The notes beneath the pieces are model-generated. The model made no database searches. It saw nothing but the letters and a program-made list of their open reading frames with translations, and was not told the DNA's origin. A stretch of 64,000 bases of DNA from Rhyacophila brunnea (lineage: Eukaryota; Arthropoda; Insecta; Trichoptera; Rhyacophilidae), in the NCBI GenBank assembly GCA_022495005.1, contig JAGYXB010000699.1, forward strand, positions 186,001 to 250,000. The letters run 5' to 3'. The translations under genes were made by a program, and so were the position numbers. This document shows positions 12,750-26,232 of the stretch, piece by piece. How positions within the stretch are numbered: the first letter of the stretch is position 1; each line of letters opens with the position of its first letter.

Positions 12750-13215
12750 ATTATTACAACGTTATTCTTAGCTCGTATTCTTATTTGTACGGTGGTTGTT
12801 TGTCCGGTACAAATCTTCCAATCGATTTTCAACTAACTTCCCGACTAGCTAGACATTTGAAACTTTAATAATATGTCAGAATACGATGCCAATGCATTTT
12901 TCAATACTTTTAGCCATCTTTAAGTAGAATTGATTTCATTTTCAGTTAATTCTGTTTTGCATGAAAAGTTATTTCGGAAGAAATCTGTAAAAAGTAAAAC
13001 TATTATTGGTTGCTAAGTGGGTCATAGCAACTAAATTATTAATATTAATATATACGTGAGTTACTATGGAAATCAATATGACATTTCAGTATTATTTCTA
13101 TCAAGTTCAAATTTTTTTGATCGTTTAAGCTAGTCAAGTCAAATTTATATGATTAAACAGAAAATTTAAAAACGTTGTACTTATATAAAAAGTTCTTTTT
13201 ATCTTGTAATTATTT
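12750..13215 (+). repeat. R1 interspersed repeat, copy 2
   Basis: This is the reference-orientation copy. It starts TTATTACAACGTT and ends with AAAAAGTTCTTTTTATCTTG. It includes the block TTTTTGATCGTTTAAGCTAG, which is kept in copies 3 and 4 but replaced in copy 1 by different sequence. That difference suggests at least two subfamilies. Confidence 0.75.
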
Positions 13216-13929
13216 TTAAATGTTTTATCATTAGTTTATTAATATTTGTAGGTAAGTAGTGGTTTATTATGACTAGATGTCACAATTTTTAATTTTTCAT
13301 AAAATATATATTAATTGAATATTAATTAATATTAATAAATACATAATTGTCCAATAAAGTTTGTAAAATAAATTGCCAGGAAGGAAAGCTTACGGAAATA
13401 AGAGAGACAGTGTAAACAATTTAATATTAACAAATAAATCTTATTTTGTTTTAAATATACAAGCACACTGGAAAATATTAATATGAAAATATAATATTAA
13501 TTTGGTATTTATAATATGACATGGTAAAAGTTATGCTTTTTCCTGCATCGTACCCTTAATTCATATAATGTCAGTAAGTATTTTTTCTTTGTTCCTTACT
13601 ATACAATGCCAAAATTATCATTTGGGAGCATATAAATAGAGACGGATATGGTTGAAATATGAACCCTACTTTGTGCTAGCATAAGCGTGATTGCCAATTC
13701 GCTTTCATGTTTTTTAGGACTGTAGTTATATTCTGGTAATTAATACCATATTGAACTCAATGATGTATATTGTATGTAGTTTAAATATAAACTCTGGCCA
13801 AATTACAATAATAATGATTTTTGCATTAATTTTTTTGGCCCATTCTGCTAACGTGTCGACTAATTAAATTTTTCCACGTAAAAAGTTGTCCTTCTTTATG
13901 TCTTATAAATTTGATTATTATTTGCAGTG
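13216..13929. other. AT-rich non-coding DNA, nothing recognised
   Basis: No supported feature in this stretch. Confidence 0.5.
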
Positions 13930-14335
13930 CACGACACACATTATTTTTTTTTTGTGGTTTTTCCGAGGCTTTGACTGCGACTCGCTGTCATATAGCCTCT
14001 TCTCTTCTAGAAGGGGATCCGTCGACCAGGTCCTCACTCCTATTCTGTTAAATAACTTTACAATTTTGCCTAGCTCTTCCGTCTTACCCACGCCAGGACA
14101 CCATTCAATTCGTCGATATTCTCATAGATATCCGCAATTTGCAGCTGTACTCTGTGAAGTTCATATTTAGGGCATTGTAGTGCTATATGTACAATGTCCT
14201 CTAAAACATGACATTCATCGCAGAATTGCGATTCGCTTCTTCCTATGAGGACATCAAATCTTTTGCCCACTGTGTGCCCTGTTCTTAGCCTCAGTATTAA
14301 CTTAAGCTCATTCCTCGTCAACACGACACACATTA
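13930..14335 (-). mobile_element. 5'-truncated poly(A) LINE tail with 14-bp target duplication
   Basis: The insertion is 13944-14321. Identical 14-mers CACGACACACATTA flank it at 13930-13943 and 14322-14335. On the minus strand the element ends in a poly(A) tail, seen as the T-run from 13944. The remaining coding part reads LKLILRLRTGH, then a C-x2-C-x7-H-x4-C cluster (CDEC...H...LQC), then LHRVQLQIADIYENI. That is the zinc-binding knuckle at the very C-terminus of Jockey/R1-like LINE ORF2 proteins. The exact clade is uncertain. Target duplication plus tail make the insertion itself clear. Confidence 0.85.
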
Positions 14336-14481
14336 ATTTACCATGTCTTTTTTTCACATTAGACAATAATATATTGAAATCAAAAAGACGTAGTACATAA
14401 AAAGACATTAACTATTCCAAAAAAATCAATACACGTTAAGAAAATAATTCATAAGTATTGGACACTTATGGACACGTTATC

Positions 14482-14761
14482 ATAATAAGATATTTTTTTT
14501 TCGACTATGTCCGGATCCTAACAGGATCATATGGACCTCCACAGAGTAGAGGTTTGTATTAACAGATTTTTGTTTTTTTTTTACGAGAAATGAATGTCAG
14601 CCACTTGCTCAACCTATTAGGTCCATACACTGACTAACACACAAATTGAAAAACAATATGTGTACTTGCCAGACCCAGGATTCGAACCTGAGACACACAT
14701 AGTCCAACGCTTTAGCCACGCGGCCACCGTGGGTGTCATGGGTGGGTGGATAATAAGATAT
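14482..14761 (-). mobile_element. SINE A, copy 1 (tRNA-derived), complete
   Basis: The body is 14494-14749, flanked by perfect 12-mers ATAATAAGATAT (14482-14493 and 14750-14761). On the minus strand it has a tRNA-like head with an A-box region (GTGGCTAAAGCGTTGG) and a perfect B box (GGTTCGAATCC). A conserved body follows (ACACATATTGTTTTTCAATT, GGACCTAATAGGTTGAGCAA, TGACAT.CATTTCTCGTAAA). The 3' end has a GATCCTGTTAGGATC hairpin, CCGGACATAG and a poly(A) tail. Pol III promoter boxes indicate how it is transcribed. Confidence 0.92.
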
Positions 14762-15569
14762 AAAGACTGTAAACTAACGGAGATTTGCAATAATCATCTG
14801 TATTTCAAAATTTGTAGAGATTAATTTTCAATCACATTCATATATTTACGAAAGAATTAAATGTGTAATACACCCTGTATCTATTAGCAAGCAAACAGGT
14901 AGAGGATAACAACGAGATAACGTCTCCAACTAAAACTATGAACACAATCCATCGCTCACCTCTATTCGTTCACACCACAAAGTAGTGATTGCGGACAGTA
15001 TGCGTTTAACCCTTCAGTAAGCAGTGCAAACATTTATTGTCGTTTTGACTTATTTAACCCGGGGTATCCGTTCACCCCCATGCGACGCCACCCACCCTTA
15101 ACCCAGCGTGTGCAATGAAATATTGATGAGGCGCACATCTGTCACTGTATTTTTCCAATTAATTTGATCTGTCACTATCTTCCCGGTTTTGGCTGACTAA
15201 TAGTTGGCTACTCGCTGTATAACCCGTTGGCTATCTCCATTGTGTGTAATTCTAATAATGACATTAGCTTGACTCTCGCTTGTGTTATTAAAATGCATCA
15301 ATCACAACCAATCTATGAATGTACTTATACAAAAATATCTTATTTTGGCATGAATGTTATTTTAAATTTATTAAATTTTAATTTTAATTAAACTATAAAA
15401 AAATTTGGATGAAAAAAATAATATTACTTATTTTAAATTCATAAATTAGTAATAATGATGTTCCGTACCTACAATAAGTTTGATATTTTTTAGATCTTTG
15501 AAGAAATGTCCTCAATTTTATATTCTTTGATATAGCAAAAGTATACTATTGCAACTATTATTGCATGAT
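14762..15569. other. non-coding DNA, nothing recognised
   Basis: The 14930-15240 part is slightly GC-richer, but I can support no element or exon there. Confidence 0.45.
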
Positions 15570-15690
15570 GGCCTATGATCTCGAGGGTCTCGGGTTATAA
15601 TCCCGGGCCTGCCAAAATACACATATTATTATCCAATGTGTGTCTCTACCGAGAGACATTCCAACAGGAGACTTTTCATATAATTAAATA
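15570..15690 (+). repeat. tRNA-like SINE head, family C fragment
   Basis: GGTCTCGGGTTATAATCCCG forms a T-arm-like hairpin with a B-box-like core, followed by GCCTGCCAAAATACACATA. A similar arrangement is at 25325-25400. The A box is not clear. Likely an old SINE fragment. Confidence 0.45.
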
Positions 15691-18009
15691 TTCTTTTATA
15701 AATTGTGCTTCTGTGCTTCATCGGTAGGTACACACATCATACACAATAAACCATTTAAAAACGCAATAATGTGTTTGATATTATCGTCACTGAAGTCAGA
15801 AGATCACAGAAGATCGTCAGAAGACACTAATTCGAAAAAAATACATATTGAGTTAGTTATACGAAAATGTTCCTTATTTCAAACTTTAGCGTCTGGAAAC
15901 CTTCTTAATAAATAAACAGTCTTTATTTTAAAGTCATCCTTTTTACGATTACTTAATAAACTCACATGATAGACCATTTCAAACATTTTAACAACTCCAA
16001 AGTCAAATTACTCAAAACTAGTATTTTCCAGTTAGTGTGTTCTGCCAGAACAGAGACGTTATGATAAAAAATATCCAAATATTACTTACATCAAAATAAA
16101 TAATAAATCTCAATAGGTATTAATAAAAAGAATAGTTAATACATACACGGAAAAGGGATTCTAATTAATATTATAATTTTGACGTAATTCATAAGCTCTA
16201 TGAATATATGAATACCCGATTTAAAATATAATATATAATTTACTTTACTCATAGAATGCAATAATCTAAGTTTGACAGTTAATATGTAATTAATTTAGTT
16301 TACGGTTAACAGTTAGGTAGTCATCAATAATTATGGCCCTTTTTTGTTGAGAAAGCACGCTATTAATATAAACTTTGTAACGGTATAAAAATGTTTTTTT
16401 CATCATTTAATAAAAAAAATATAAAATAATTCATAATCTTACATTTTTAATTTACATCAAAACAACGTGTGTTTCTTAGAAGTAGGTCACTGTTTCATCA
16501 TTATTAATTGTAATACATACCTACCTACCTACCTACCTAATAATATTCCCGTGTAATAAATAATATTCTTGACTCAATGTCCAAAGTGTTGGGGATCTGA
16601 TACGACTGGCCCAGAATATGGAGGTGTACTGCAATAATTTGCTTGACAAACGTCAATAGAAGACGGCGCCAAAAAGAAATATTTTAAATGTAAATTATTC
16701 TAATTAGTAATTACATTATTTTTTATTAAATTTGAAGATAACATATTTTAAATTAATAATGTTACTTTATTATTTTAGGCTTTTAACTAATTATAAAATA
16801 ACATACTTACCTAGAACAAAGCTGCTGATATTATATCGAGTTATACCTACATTAAACGTGTTTATATCTTCGGAGAGGTATAAAATATATACCTATAATG
16901 AATTACAATAATATTATTTTGTAATCGTGTTTGTTACAGTTTATATCAAAAGGAGGGAGGGCAAACGGCGTTCCCTTCATTAAAACACATGTTAGACAGA
17001 TAAGCCAGTTCATTATAATAAAAATCAAATAAAACTAATGTCGTAAGCTGCAAATTCTCGGCATATTGCATTGGATGATGATAAAACTAATACAGTGATG
17101 ATGAAAAACAACCAATCCGGCAGTTTATTACGAGAGGGCGTGGTACTAATAAATTTTTGACAAAGTGTCCGTAAAGAAAACATCCCGCCGGCTATTATGA
17201 TTTCTATCTACCCTGCCGGTGCTATGATCTCCCGATACTTTGAACATCTGACATGCCAAGCCTACTTGGAGGCATTGGCGTGCTGAGAAAAGATAACAGT
17301 AGGTATATTTATATACCATAAATGTATACTCAACAAGACAGTGACAAAATATATTTTATTTAATTTAAAAAATCGACACATTAATTGTTATTATTTCTGC
17401 AACTCACGAGCGACCGCAGATTAAATTCATTGCCGTTGCAATCACATTTAATTCATGCTTTCAAATAAACACTAAATTAATGCAATTGTGCTTCAACTTA
17501 AGTTTGTTTATTTTAAATTAGATATATAGCGATTATTGATTATATTGAAACCAGCAACTTTCCTCAATCATTTGCCTTCTATAATAAAATTATCAAAAAT
17601 AGAATCAATATTCCTAATTAAATTCTAATTAGTTTGAGCTGTGTTTAATTTTATGAGTTTTATAGAAAATTAACCGCCATAGATCACTATTTACAACAGA
17701 CGAAAATGAAAATGTATTTTAATTCCAGGATTTTTTTTACATTTTCTATGATTAGTTTGTGGTTTTTTCATTATTTAAAAATGGAATAAGAAAACTCCAC
17801 TGATATAATCATGTTGATTTTTTCAATATTATAAAAGAAATCAACGTTGGTACTCTAATGGTATTATTTAAAGAATGCAACGATAGTGTACATTCAAATA
17901 ACAGTGATTTTACTCATGCGATAATCGCCTGCGATCTACTAAATCGCAGTGAATCAAATACACACTGAAAAACGACATGCATTTTTTCACCAGCCATTGC
18001 TTAATATTT
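15691..18009. other. AT-rich non-coding DNA with an (ACCT)n microsatellite
   Basis: A short tetranucleotide tract of ACCT units lies at about 16518-16540. The rest shows no supported feature. Confidence 0.5.
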
Positions 18010-18374
18010 ATATCGTCACCTCAATACTACAAGTAGATAACTCTGTTTTCGTCATTTTTTGGGAAAATCAAATTTAATCTTTACTTGATTAACATAAATC
18101 TAGACTATAATTAGTATTTAAAATAAAAATTGTGCTTGTCTAATTGGGATAATTAAATAATGTTCAATTGCACGAAAAAATATCGTAGATATATAATTTT
18201 ATTTATGGTTTTAAAGTTATTTAATATTTTCAAACACAAAATTAATGCAAGTTCCCAACAACTTCTGACATACCTAATTTTATCATTCTGTAGAGAAGGA
18301 AATGTATAATCATACAGCTATCTCAAAAACAGTGAAAATCAAGTTATCTAGTTGTAGTATTGAGGTGACGATAT
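18010..18374. mobile_element. MITE-like element with ~30-bp inverted ends
   Basis: The left end (ATATCGTCACCTCAATACTA, 18010 onward) is repeated inverted at the right end, closing ...GAGGTGACGATAT at 18374. Pairing continues to a GATAAC/GTTATC block. The interior is AT-rich and non-coding. No convincing target duplication was found, so the superfamily is open. Confidence 0.6.
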
Positions 18375-18393
18375 GAATAATGCAGCTCGATCT

Positions 18394-18505
18394 GCTAAAT
18401 TAATTCAGTAAATAATTAATTATTATACATTGAAAAAATCATTTGTCGAAGCTAAATTAATTCAGTAAATAATTAAATACATTGAAAAAATCATTTGTCG
18501 AAAAC
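18394..18505. repeat. tandem duplication of a ~55-bp unit
   Basis: The unit GCTAAATTAATTCAGTAAAT ... CATTGAAAAAATCATTTGTC occurs twice head to tail. The second copy is a few bases shorter (TTAATTATTA reduced to TTAA). It lies directly beside the 18010-18374 inverted-repeat element. Confidence 0.85.
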
Positions 18506-21339
18506 CCCATGGGAAATGAACGTACGCCACTACGTTAATGATGTCAAATTCGTATAAGAATCATATGCGCTGTGATAAATATTATTTGAATGTTGATTCC
18601 GTAGCCATGCTGTTATCAAAATGTTTATTCAATTTTTTTTCCTTTTCGCTTTGATGGGCGTGAGTCCGCCATTTAAAATGATTTATATCGCGACGTGGAG
18701 TTTCGACAGATTCTATACATTACACGCTACATATTTCATAAATATTCATTTTAATTAATGTAAAATCAACAAGCCATTATTATTATCTTAAAATACGCTT
18801 CTATATTAAATTGATGTCATATAACTAAATCGCTATTCTGCATTTATATCATATCAACCGACATTCTCGCAAATACTAAGACAACTATTCCAAAAGAATC
18901 AATATTTTTTGCCTACTTCAATTTTTGTATATAAAATACATAACACGAATTACTTTGAATTACGTATTTTTGTTTGTTCTTTCTAATTTTGAATTTTAAC
19001 CAGAGATAAAGTTTGTAAGTTTTGGATTTGATTTTAGAAAATTTTCTGTTCTTTTGTTTGACTTTTACTGCTGTCATAATTATTTCTATTTTGACATATT
19101 CCAGCTAGACTACAATAATTGTGTTAACATTTCTTTTATTGTCTTAACGCGGTCAATGTCATGGTGGAAATGCATTGTATAATTAATAAAAACGCAACTT
19201 TTTTGTCATACTTATTCCACTTTTATTAATTAATATCTGGACCGGTGTCGTCCACCTCAGAAGGACATTTTCAACTAAAGAATATTCAACACAACATGTA
19301 TTTATAATATCAAATTCAAAAAGTGACAAAAACATTCAACCAATACACTGAAGTACCCTATCAAATAGTATTATGTTAATAACAATAATTAGTAATTAAA
19401 ATGAATAAAATTGCATATCAATATTCCATAATACCTCATTAAAAGGACACTAAAACCAAATATTCTTAATTATTAACATAAAACAAAAATATGAAACAAT
19501 AAACAAGTACAATAATAGATTAATATTTAATTATAATTATTGATACAGTAAATAATGTACTTCAGCTTCAGCTAGCAATAGATAATTATTACTATATCGT
19601 TATGGCACGGTCCATTTATTCCAAAATTTAAAAACCATAATTTTTTGCGTAAAAATAATTTATTTAAGAATATCATCTTATGTAGAGATTCTTTCAGATT
19701 TATTAAATTATTTCTTACGTCTATTATTTAAATCATTTTTAAAATTGTTTTGAAAAAATATAAATTGAATATTGTGCTAATTAAAGCTAACTAAATTTTA
19801 TAATTAAAGACTAGCTCAATTATTTTTAGTGGTTTTATAGTACCTAACAAGATAAAACAAGGAAATTAAATGGGTTACAATAATAAAAACCCGTTTTTTA
19901 AAACTATAAATATAATTTGATACGAAATATAAAACAACTTTATTATCATTATTGTATTAAGATGTACCTATCTAATAGTGTTTTATTCTTATTATTCAAA
20001 AAAAATAATATTAGAATAACTGTTGGAATTCGAAATATATCTGATAATAGTTAATAAAAATAATTCGCAGAATTCATACAACAGATCGATTGTTTTTTTA
20101 GTATTGAATACTCATTTTATTTCACATGTACAAAAGATGTTGAACAATTCTTCGTCTCTATAGAGATGGAGCCTGAATTTATGAACTCTATGTAAAAAAA
20201 GGTCAACTGATTAAGTTAGCGACAAGTGACTTTGTATTCCACGTTCATTAGCAGAGAACTTCATACTACGGTTATGACCATGTTATGACATTTTTTGCCA
20301 ATTTGAGGGACGTGTAAAAAGACAATCCGTCACGATAAGTAGATTAGCGGCCGATAATACTAAACTTCAGCATTATTATGTAGTTGAAAAATCCTGTAAA
20401 TTTGTATAAAATCATTTATAACTGCACTCGAGTAAGTAATAACAATGAACATAAAAAGGCCGTCATTGCTTAAACAAGAAAATCGGAATGGCAACTGAGC
20501 GATCTTAAGGTTATACTTCAGCTGGGGCACGGTCTAAAATGATCGTGACTACGCGACGCAAAGATTGTGCAAATGACGCGTGCAGAACAAAACATAATTT
20601 GTCATAAAAGGTCAACATGCGTCCATTTAATGTTATGTTTATTGTTCTATTACTAATAATAATAATAATATATTCATTGACATGTTTTCTTTTTCAAGTA
20701 AATGCGTAACGTTTTTTAGTCATCTTTACACGATTTAAGAATTAATACCTCCGTCGCCATCACAAAACAAATTTACGTGTTCATAGCTGTACTTTCGCTC
20801 TCCGATTATCAGGCAGTCCGAAATTTCATCGCACCTAGTAGTTGAAAATTATTTGCTGTTTCACTGAAGTACCGTCTTAATATTTGCGGAGTTTACTAAT
20901 TTAAACATGCTTCATGATGTGCTTTCAAAATAATTTCAAATGTCATAACAGACCTAATGTACCTATAAGACTATTTGTATTAATTTATATTTCAAATTCA
21001 TTGACCTCTGTGGACTTAATAATAATATTAATATTCGTAAACTAGAATATTCTTTAGAAATAAATACCCACATAATATTTTTATATAGTCCTATATCGAT
21101 TATTTCTGGGGGTGCGCTGCATCTCCAGCATCAATAGACGGTACGCCACTGCTGACTAAGTATATAATATAATATGGTTTTATTCTTTATGTTTTCTTTA
21201 ATACGGATGACTCAAGATACTAATAATTTAATTTCAACAACTATTATAAATCGACAGCTTTAATCCGAATGTTAAACACATGGCGATTGGGTGTATATAA
21301 GTAAGTATAAATAGGCCATTATTATATCAGTACTATCGT
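18506..21339. other. AT-rich non-coding DNA, nothing recognised
   Basis: A short (AAT)n run is present near 20655. The 20200-20620 part has more GC and looks less degenerate than its surroundings, but no motif supports a gene. Confidence 0.45.
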
Positions 21340-21610
21340 ACGTAGTCACGCAGTAAATTGAATATGTAAAAACGACGGAAGTACGTTGGAAAAAATCCAT
21401 ATAGCCGGCAGGTAATACTTTTCAGTAGGCAGCAGCGAAGAGGCTCAGACGAATCATTAACGCGGGCTTAAGGCGTGATCCTAGGACTTAGCCTCAAGTG
21501 TGCTGCGAATAATTGGCTGAGGATAGAGATTACGGCTTTGGACTTGGACCGACTCGATGAATTATTTCAAAAAGTCGACGGATTGATTCGGAAACGCGGG
21601 AAATAGCAGG
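21340..21610. promoter_or_regulatory. GC-richer non-repeat island, candidate regulatory DNA
   Basis: This stretch has clearly higher GC than its flanks, contains CpG words (ACGACGG, GCGGGC, GTCGACGG), has no match to any repeat family in this window and no sustained frame. That profile fits a conserved regulatory element or a hidden exon, but nothing proves either. Confidence 0.25.
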
Positions 21611-22147
21611 TGAGAAATTATGTTGAGGATGTACGTTTTTCAATTTAAGTGCCTGTGCAAGGTTTATCGAAGAACGATTTTTTACAAGGGATGAAAATGA
21701 AACCGATTGAATATATTTAATTATCTCTTTACTTTATTAAAATAATATGTATAGACACTCACAGAGTACACGATATTAATAATAACTGGCTTAGCCTAGC
21801 CTACCGGTTATGGTATAATTAGGGTATGGATCTCAAATATGGTTTTATATATGAGATAAATTTAAAAACATGTTAAATAATATGTTATTGTTACTTTTAA
21901 AGAATGCTTTTCCCTGTTTCTGCATATTATGTATAACTGTAACTAATGAAAATTTATGTAAAGATATGAGATTTAAACCGCCTTTAAGAATAAAATATGT
22001 AATATTCGTATATTCTGATTTAACTCTTCGATTTGCCGCTCCACGGTAAGTGCCGCCCTTCATAAATAGGTAACGTGCATATTATAGTACTTCATAAAAG
22101 GTATATTAAAATTCATCATAAAATTATTGGTTTATGTAATTGAATAA
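21611..22147. other. AT-rich non-coding DNA, nothing recognised
   Basis: No supported feature in this stretch. Confidence 0.5.
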
Positions 22148-22352
22148 AATATTTTGGTACAAGTCGGTACAACCGCGCTAATTGTCATAGGCGATTTTGG
22201 CAAAATTCAAGAATGAAAAACTTACCTAACCTAACCTAACTTAACCTAACTTAACCTAACCTAACCTAACCTAACAAATACTCCAGTATATCGGCTATCT
22301 TCATAATGTGTTTACCGCTAGCTTCCCCATATCCGACGTGTGCCAATATTTT
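22148..22352. mobile_element. MITE-T copy 1 (divergent), CCTAA core, 8-bp target duplication
   Basis: The element is 22156-22344 between identical 8-mers AATATTTT (22148-22155 and 22345-22352). The right arm (AACAAATACTCCAGTATATC, CGGCTATCTTCATAATGTGT) is clearly the arm of the other MITE-T copies. The left arm keeps only its tip (GGTACAAGTCGG, against GGCACACGTCGG read from the right end). The centre is a run of CCTAA/CTTAA units. Confidence 0.8.
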
Positions 22353-22379
22353 TTTAATAAAATTATTTAAAAGACTTTG

Positions 22380-22560
22380 CCGACCCTTGAAACCTGCCGC
22401 TCGGGTGATTCGTACGCCAAAAACCCCCGGATGGTGCATCCTTGAATTCAGGTAGAATAAAACACTACAATTATTGTTACCTTACCGAGTTCGAGCTTGG
22501 AACTCCCGGTATGAGAAGCCGATGTCTTACCCACTAAACTGTGAGGGTTTCCCTTCGCCT
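22380..22560 (-). repeat. tRNA-like sequence, degenerate SINE head
   Basis: On the minus strand, CAGTTTAGTGGGTAAGACAT looks like an A-box region, and the GAGTTCCAAGCTCGAACTC stretch looks like a decayed T-arm. No body matching the other SINE families was found. Confidence 0.4.
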
Positions 22561-23040
22561 ATGTCCCTTATCGAAGCTGTGATGACGTAATATCCTTTTA
22601 AATTTAATTACCATCATATTGTAAGTGCACATAATAATATCAGCATACGATATTAATATCAAAGTGTAAAAATGATCGTGTAACAAAAAGGGCAATGTGC
22701 AACAATCGTATTAGCTTTATTCATTCAAAGCGCTTTAAAATGGACTCCCCCTTTTTATTTGATAGATTACAAACTATCACTTCACACATATTATAATATA
22801 GTTCAAACGATATGAAAAGTTACTTCAAAATTTATATATACCTATATGAACAAAAAAGAACTAAAAATACAGGTTATTTTAGTTAATTTTGTTTTACGAT
22901 ATTTTTTTCAATTTGATCTCTCAATTATTTTGAAACTGATTCTAAATATAATCACTGATCAGTAAAAAATTACATTATAAATATAAAATAATTACTAATA
23001 TCTAACTAACTTCGGCCATTTCTATGACGCATTTGGTATT

Positions 23041-23491
23041 TTATTACAACGTTTTTCTTAAGTCGTATTCTTATTTGTCCGGTGGTTCTTTTTCCGGTAC
23101 AAATCTTGCAATTGATTTTTAACTAACTTCCCGACTAGCTAGACATTTGAAACGTTTAGAATATATCATAACACGATGCCAATGCATTTTTTTAATACTT
23201 TTAGCCATCTTTAAGTAGAATATGAATAGTTAATTCTGTTTTGTATGAAAAGTTATTTCGATATAATTATTGGTTGCTAGGGGGTCCTAGCAACTAAATT
23301 ATTAAATAATATATACGTGTGTTACTATGGAAATCAATATGAAATGACATTTCATTATTCATTATTTCTATCAAGTACAATTTTTTTTTGATCGTTTAAG
23401 CTAGTCAAGTCAAGTTTATACGAGTATTATGATTCAACAGAAAATTTAAAAACTTTATATATAAAAAGTTCTTTTTATCTTCTAATTATTT
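23041..23491 (+). repeat. R1 interspersed repeat, copy 3
   Basis: It has the same order of landmarks as the 12750 copy, including ACTAACTTCCCGACTAGCTAG, ATGCCAATGCATT and TTTTTGATCGTTTAAGCTAG. It lacks about 30 bp in the middle (after AGTTATTTCG). Confidence 0.75.
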
Positions 23492-25324
23492 ATCTATACT
23501 GAGTGTACCTACACTTAATTTTATTAAGTTGGTAGGTATGTTTTCTTTATATTTTAGTATATTTAATATTATGCATTAAAAGAAATTCTTTTTTACATTT
23601 ATTTTTATCTAACATACATAATCTACATTTATCGACAAAATTTATCATATAATATTGCATCAAAATTCCAAAAATCAAATCTTAATCAAAGTTAATCAGT
23701 TTATGTACATTTAAAGTCCGTGACCACAAAACATTTGATTGGTTAGCTACCTACATTATTCTGTAATCTGAGCTACCTACTAAATAATCTGTAGCAGTCA
23801 TTTTAAAAAGAAACTGCCTACTGTAGAAAATTTGTCATGGCTGAACTGTTTTATGTTTAGAATAACATTGGTTAACATTTGTAGGATACGCTATCAGAAT
23901 AGAAAAAATAATACTGTAGATATATTTGACAGATTTTCAATAATGACCTCAATTGCAATACTTTAAGTAGATTTTTTTTAAACTCATTCATCCATCTGTA
24001 TTTGTTTATGAAAATTGCCCTGGTCCTGGAAAATCCAAGTGTTTATAGGCAGGATCGGTTGTTAAGGCTGTTACTTAGTCTACTGCGTCCATCTATTGAC
24101 TACCTACATTAGTATTACTAATATACATAAGGCAAATCTGACTTTTTATATAAGAAAAATATTATGGAATTTTTGGTAAATTTTAAAAGTAAACACTAAA
24201 TGAAAATCGAAAGAATAAACTTGCATTTACTTAGTATCAGGTGTGTTATAAGATTTATCCGTTTTTAATTTGCTATTTTATTATTATGAACGAACCCCCT
24301 GCCATTATGGTGAATCTGTACACAAACTACCTACCCCCGCCACAACTAATTGCATCCCTAAACATTGCGCACTGACAAAGTCAATCCCCATGGGGGGTGA
24401 TAAGCTTATTTCACTATACAAACTGAACACATTAGACATATTAGTAACGAAAATTGCTGTACGTTGAAATAGAATAGGACACTACCTTTTATATTAAGTG
24501 TATATAGATAAATTCAGTAATGTGAAAGTCATGCAAATAATAATGCATTAGATTATCATTTTTTTTTTAATTCTGACTAAATTATTATGAGTTTGGAATA
24601 GAATTTAGAGGACATCATAATTCATATGTGTACATCAGAGCCAATTTGTCTCAAGAACGATTTAAATGAAATGAGTTATGCAGGTAAAGATTTTGTAACT
24701 AAGTTATAATATTTTTAAGTATAATAATTGGGAGCCAATCTTAAATCACAAAAATAATAATTTCGATAAAACGTAATATAAGATTATTTACGCCATTAAT
24801 GGTGATAGATTTACGGCTGTTATGTCTTGGAAAGTTATGGTTTTTGTATTTATACATGTGTATATTTACATAATAATATATTTATATTAATATTTTTATG
24901 AATAATTTGCAAAATTATTTAAGTTTGATTAAATTAGTTGTGATAGAAAAAAATATTCTCTGCATAGGCAGCATTTTTTTTTAGATAAATAGGAAGGAAA
25001 ATGCTACTTATTTTGAATTCTTATATAGGCACAAATATTTACGATTGTTTTACATCTTCTTAACCATCAATTTTTGGTAGAAATAAACAGTACTGATTAA
25101 AATAAAAAAACGAAAACGAGTTGAAAATATTCATTTAAAGCGGACGAAACCGGTTCTGATTATTATGACAATAAAAGTGGAAATAGTATCTACTACATAA
25201 TGTATTTTATTTTAATTACTTTATGATTGTACGTGATTGCCCATCTAAATAACGGTGCAACACTAATGAAATAATGTATGCCTCCATTCACTATGTACTT
25301 CTTGCTACTGGTAGATATATCAAT
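23492..25324. other. AT-rich non-coding DNA, nothing recognised
   Basis: No supported feature. A short stretch near 25140 (GAAACCGG.TCTGATTATTAT) recurs at about 60220, probably an old repeat. Confidence 0.45.
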
Positions 25325-25400
25325 CTAATGCGGGTCTCGTGTTTTAATCCCGAGACAAGCAAATACACTTGTTGCATTAAACGGATGTTTGGAACAAGCA
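25325..25400 (+). repeat. tRNA-like SINE head, family C fragment
   Basis: GGGTCTCGTGTTTTAATCCC resembles the T-arm/B-box region at 15570-15690 and is followed by similar sequence (AAATACAC). It is degenerate. Confidence 0.4.
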
Positions 25401-26232
25401 CATGTACCTAATAGTTTGAAAAAGTCGTTAACATTAATTTATTCTAAAAAAATTTTTTTAAAACCTCTTTATCGTGTGGACAAGATCCACGTCCGATTTT
25501 GGAGCGAATAAAAAAACATACTGAGATCAATAAAAACCGCATAATAATAAAAAGTATTTTTTTTTCACATAAAAAATAAAAATGTGTAAGTAATAATTAT
25601 TGATGCGCTATGCGCCATACAACTATTTGAAGTCTGAATTATATTTTTTTATTATTTGCAATACTGAGGGCTAATTCAGATCGCTTCACTGCGTTAGTGT
25701 GTGCGTTTATTATTATGCATTGTGCAGGATGTAATTTGTTCTTCATACTTTTATTAGGGGATGCTACCCCTCGCGACTTGCACCCCCGTTCAGAATGCTC
25801 GCTTTGATGCCCGACACCTACACGGTCGGTTAACTTCCTGAATGAATGAGGCTAATATAATTTATTATATTCACAATAAGTGAAGTAATTTGTCAAAATA
25901 GCTCTATTAAAATTATTTAAGAAGTAAGACATCTATGTTTTCATTGCAAAAATATATTATCATATTGTCACACTAAGTTAGTTAACCTGGCAAAAAGTAA
26001 TTGATTGAACGGTGTTTAAAATCTACAGCTTTTAAAAAAAAATAACCGACAGTAGGTACCGCAAGAGGCCATAAAATGATGTCTGATTTTGACTGTGTTA
26101 TTAAAATTTTAATAAATAATTTGCACTGTCATACATACATAATATTATAGAGAATGTATTTTGTCAACTTTACTTTCCAAAGTAATAATAAATTAAAAAA
26201 TATAAAGCTTAAAATTTCGTTTATTTGTCGAT
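25401..26232. other. AT-rich non-coding DNA, nothing recognised
   Basis: A slightly GC-richer patch lies at 25740-25850. No supported gene or element. Confidence 0.45.

Noticed and set aside
22224..22276. CCTAA arrays as a true telomere or chromosome end
   Set aside because: Arrays are short, imperfect, and each sits at the centre of a bounded element with target duplications.
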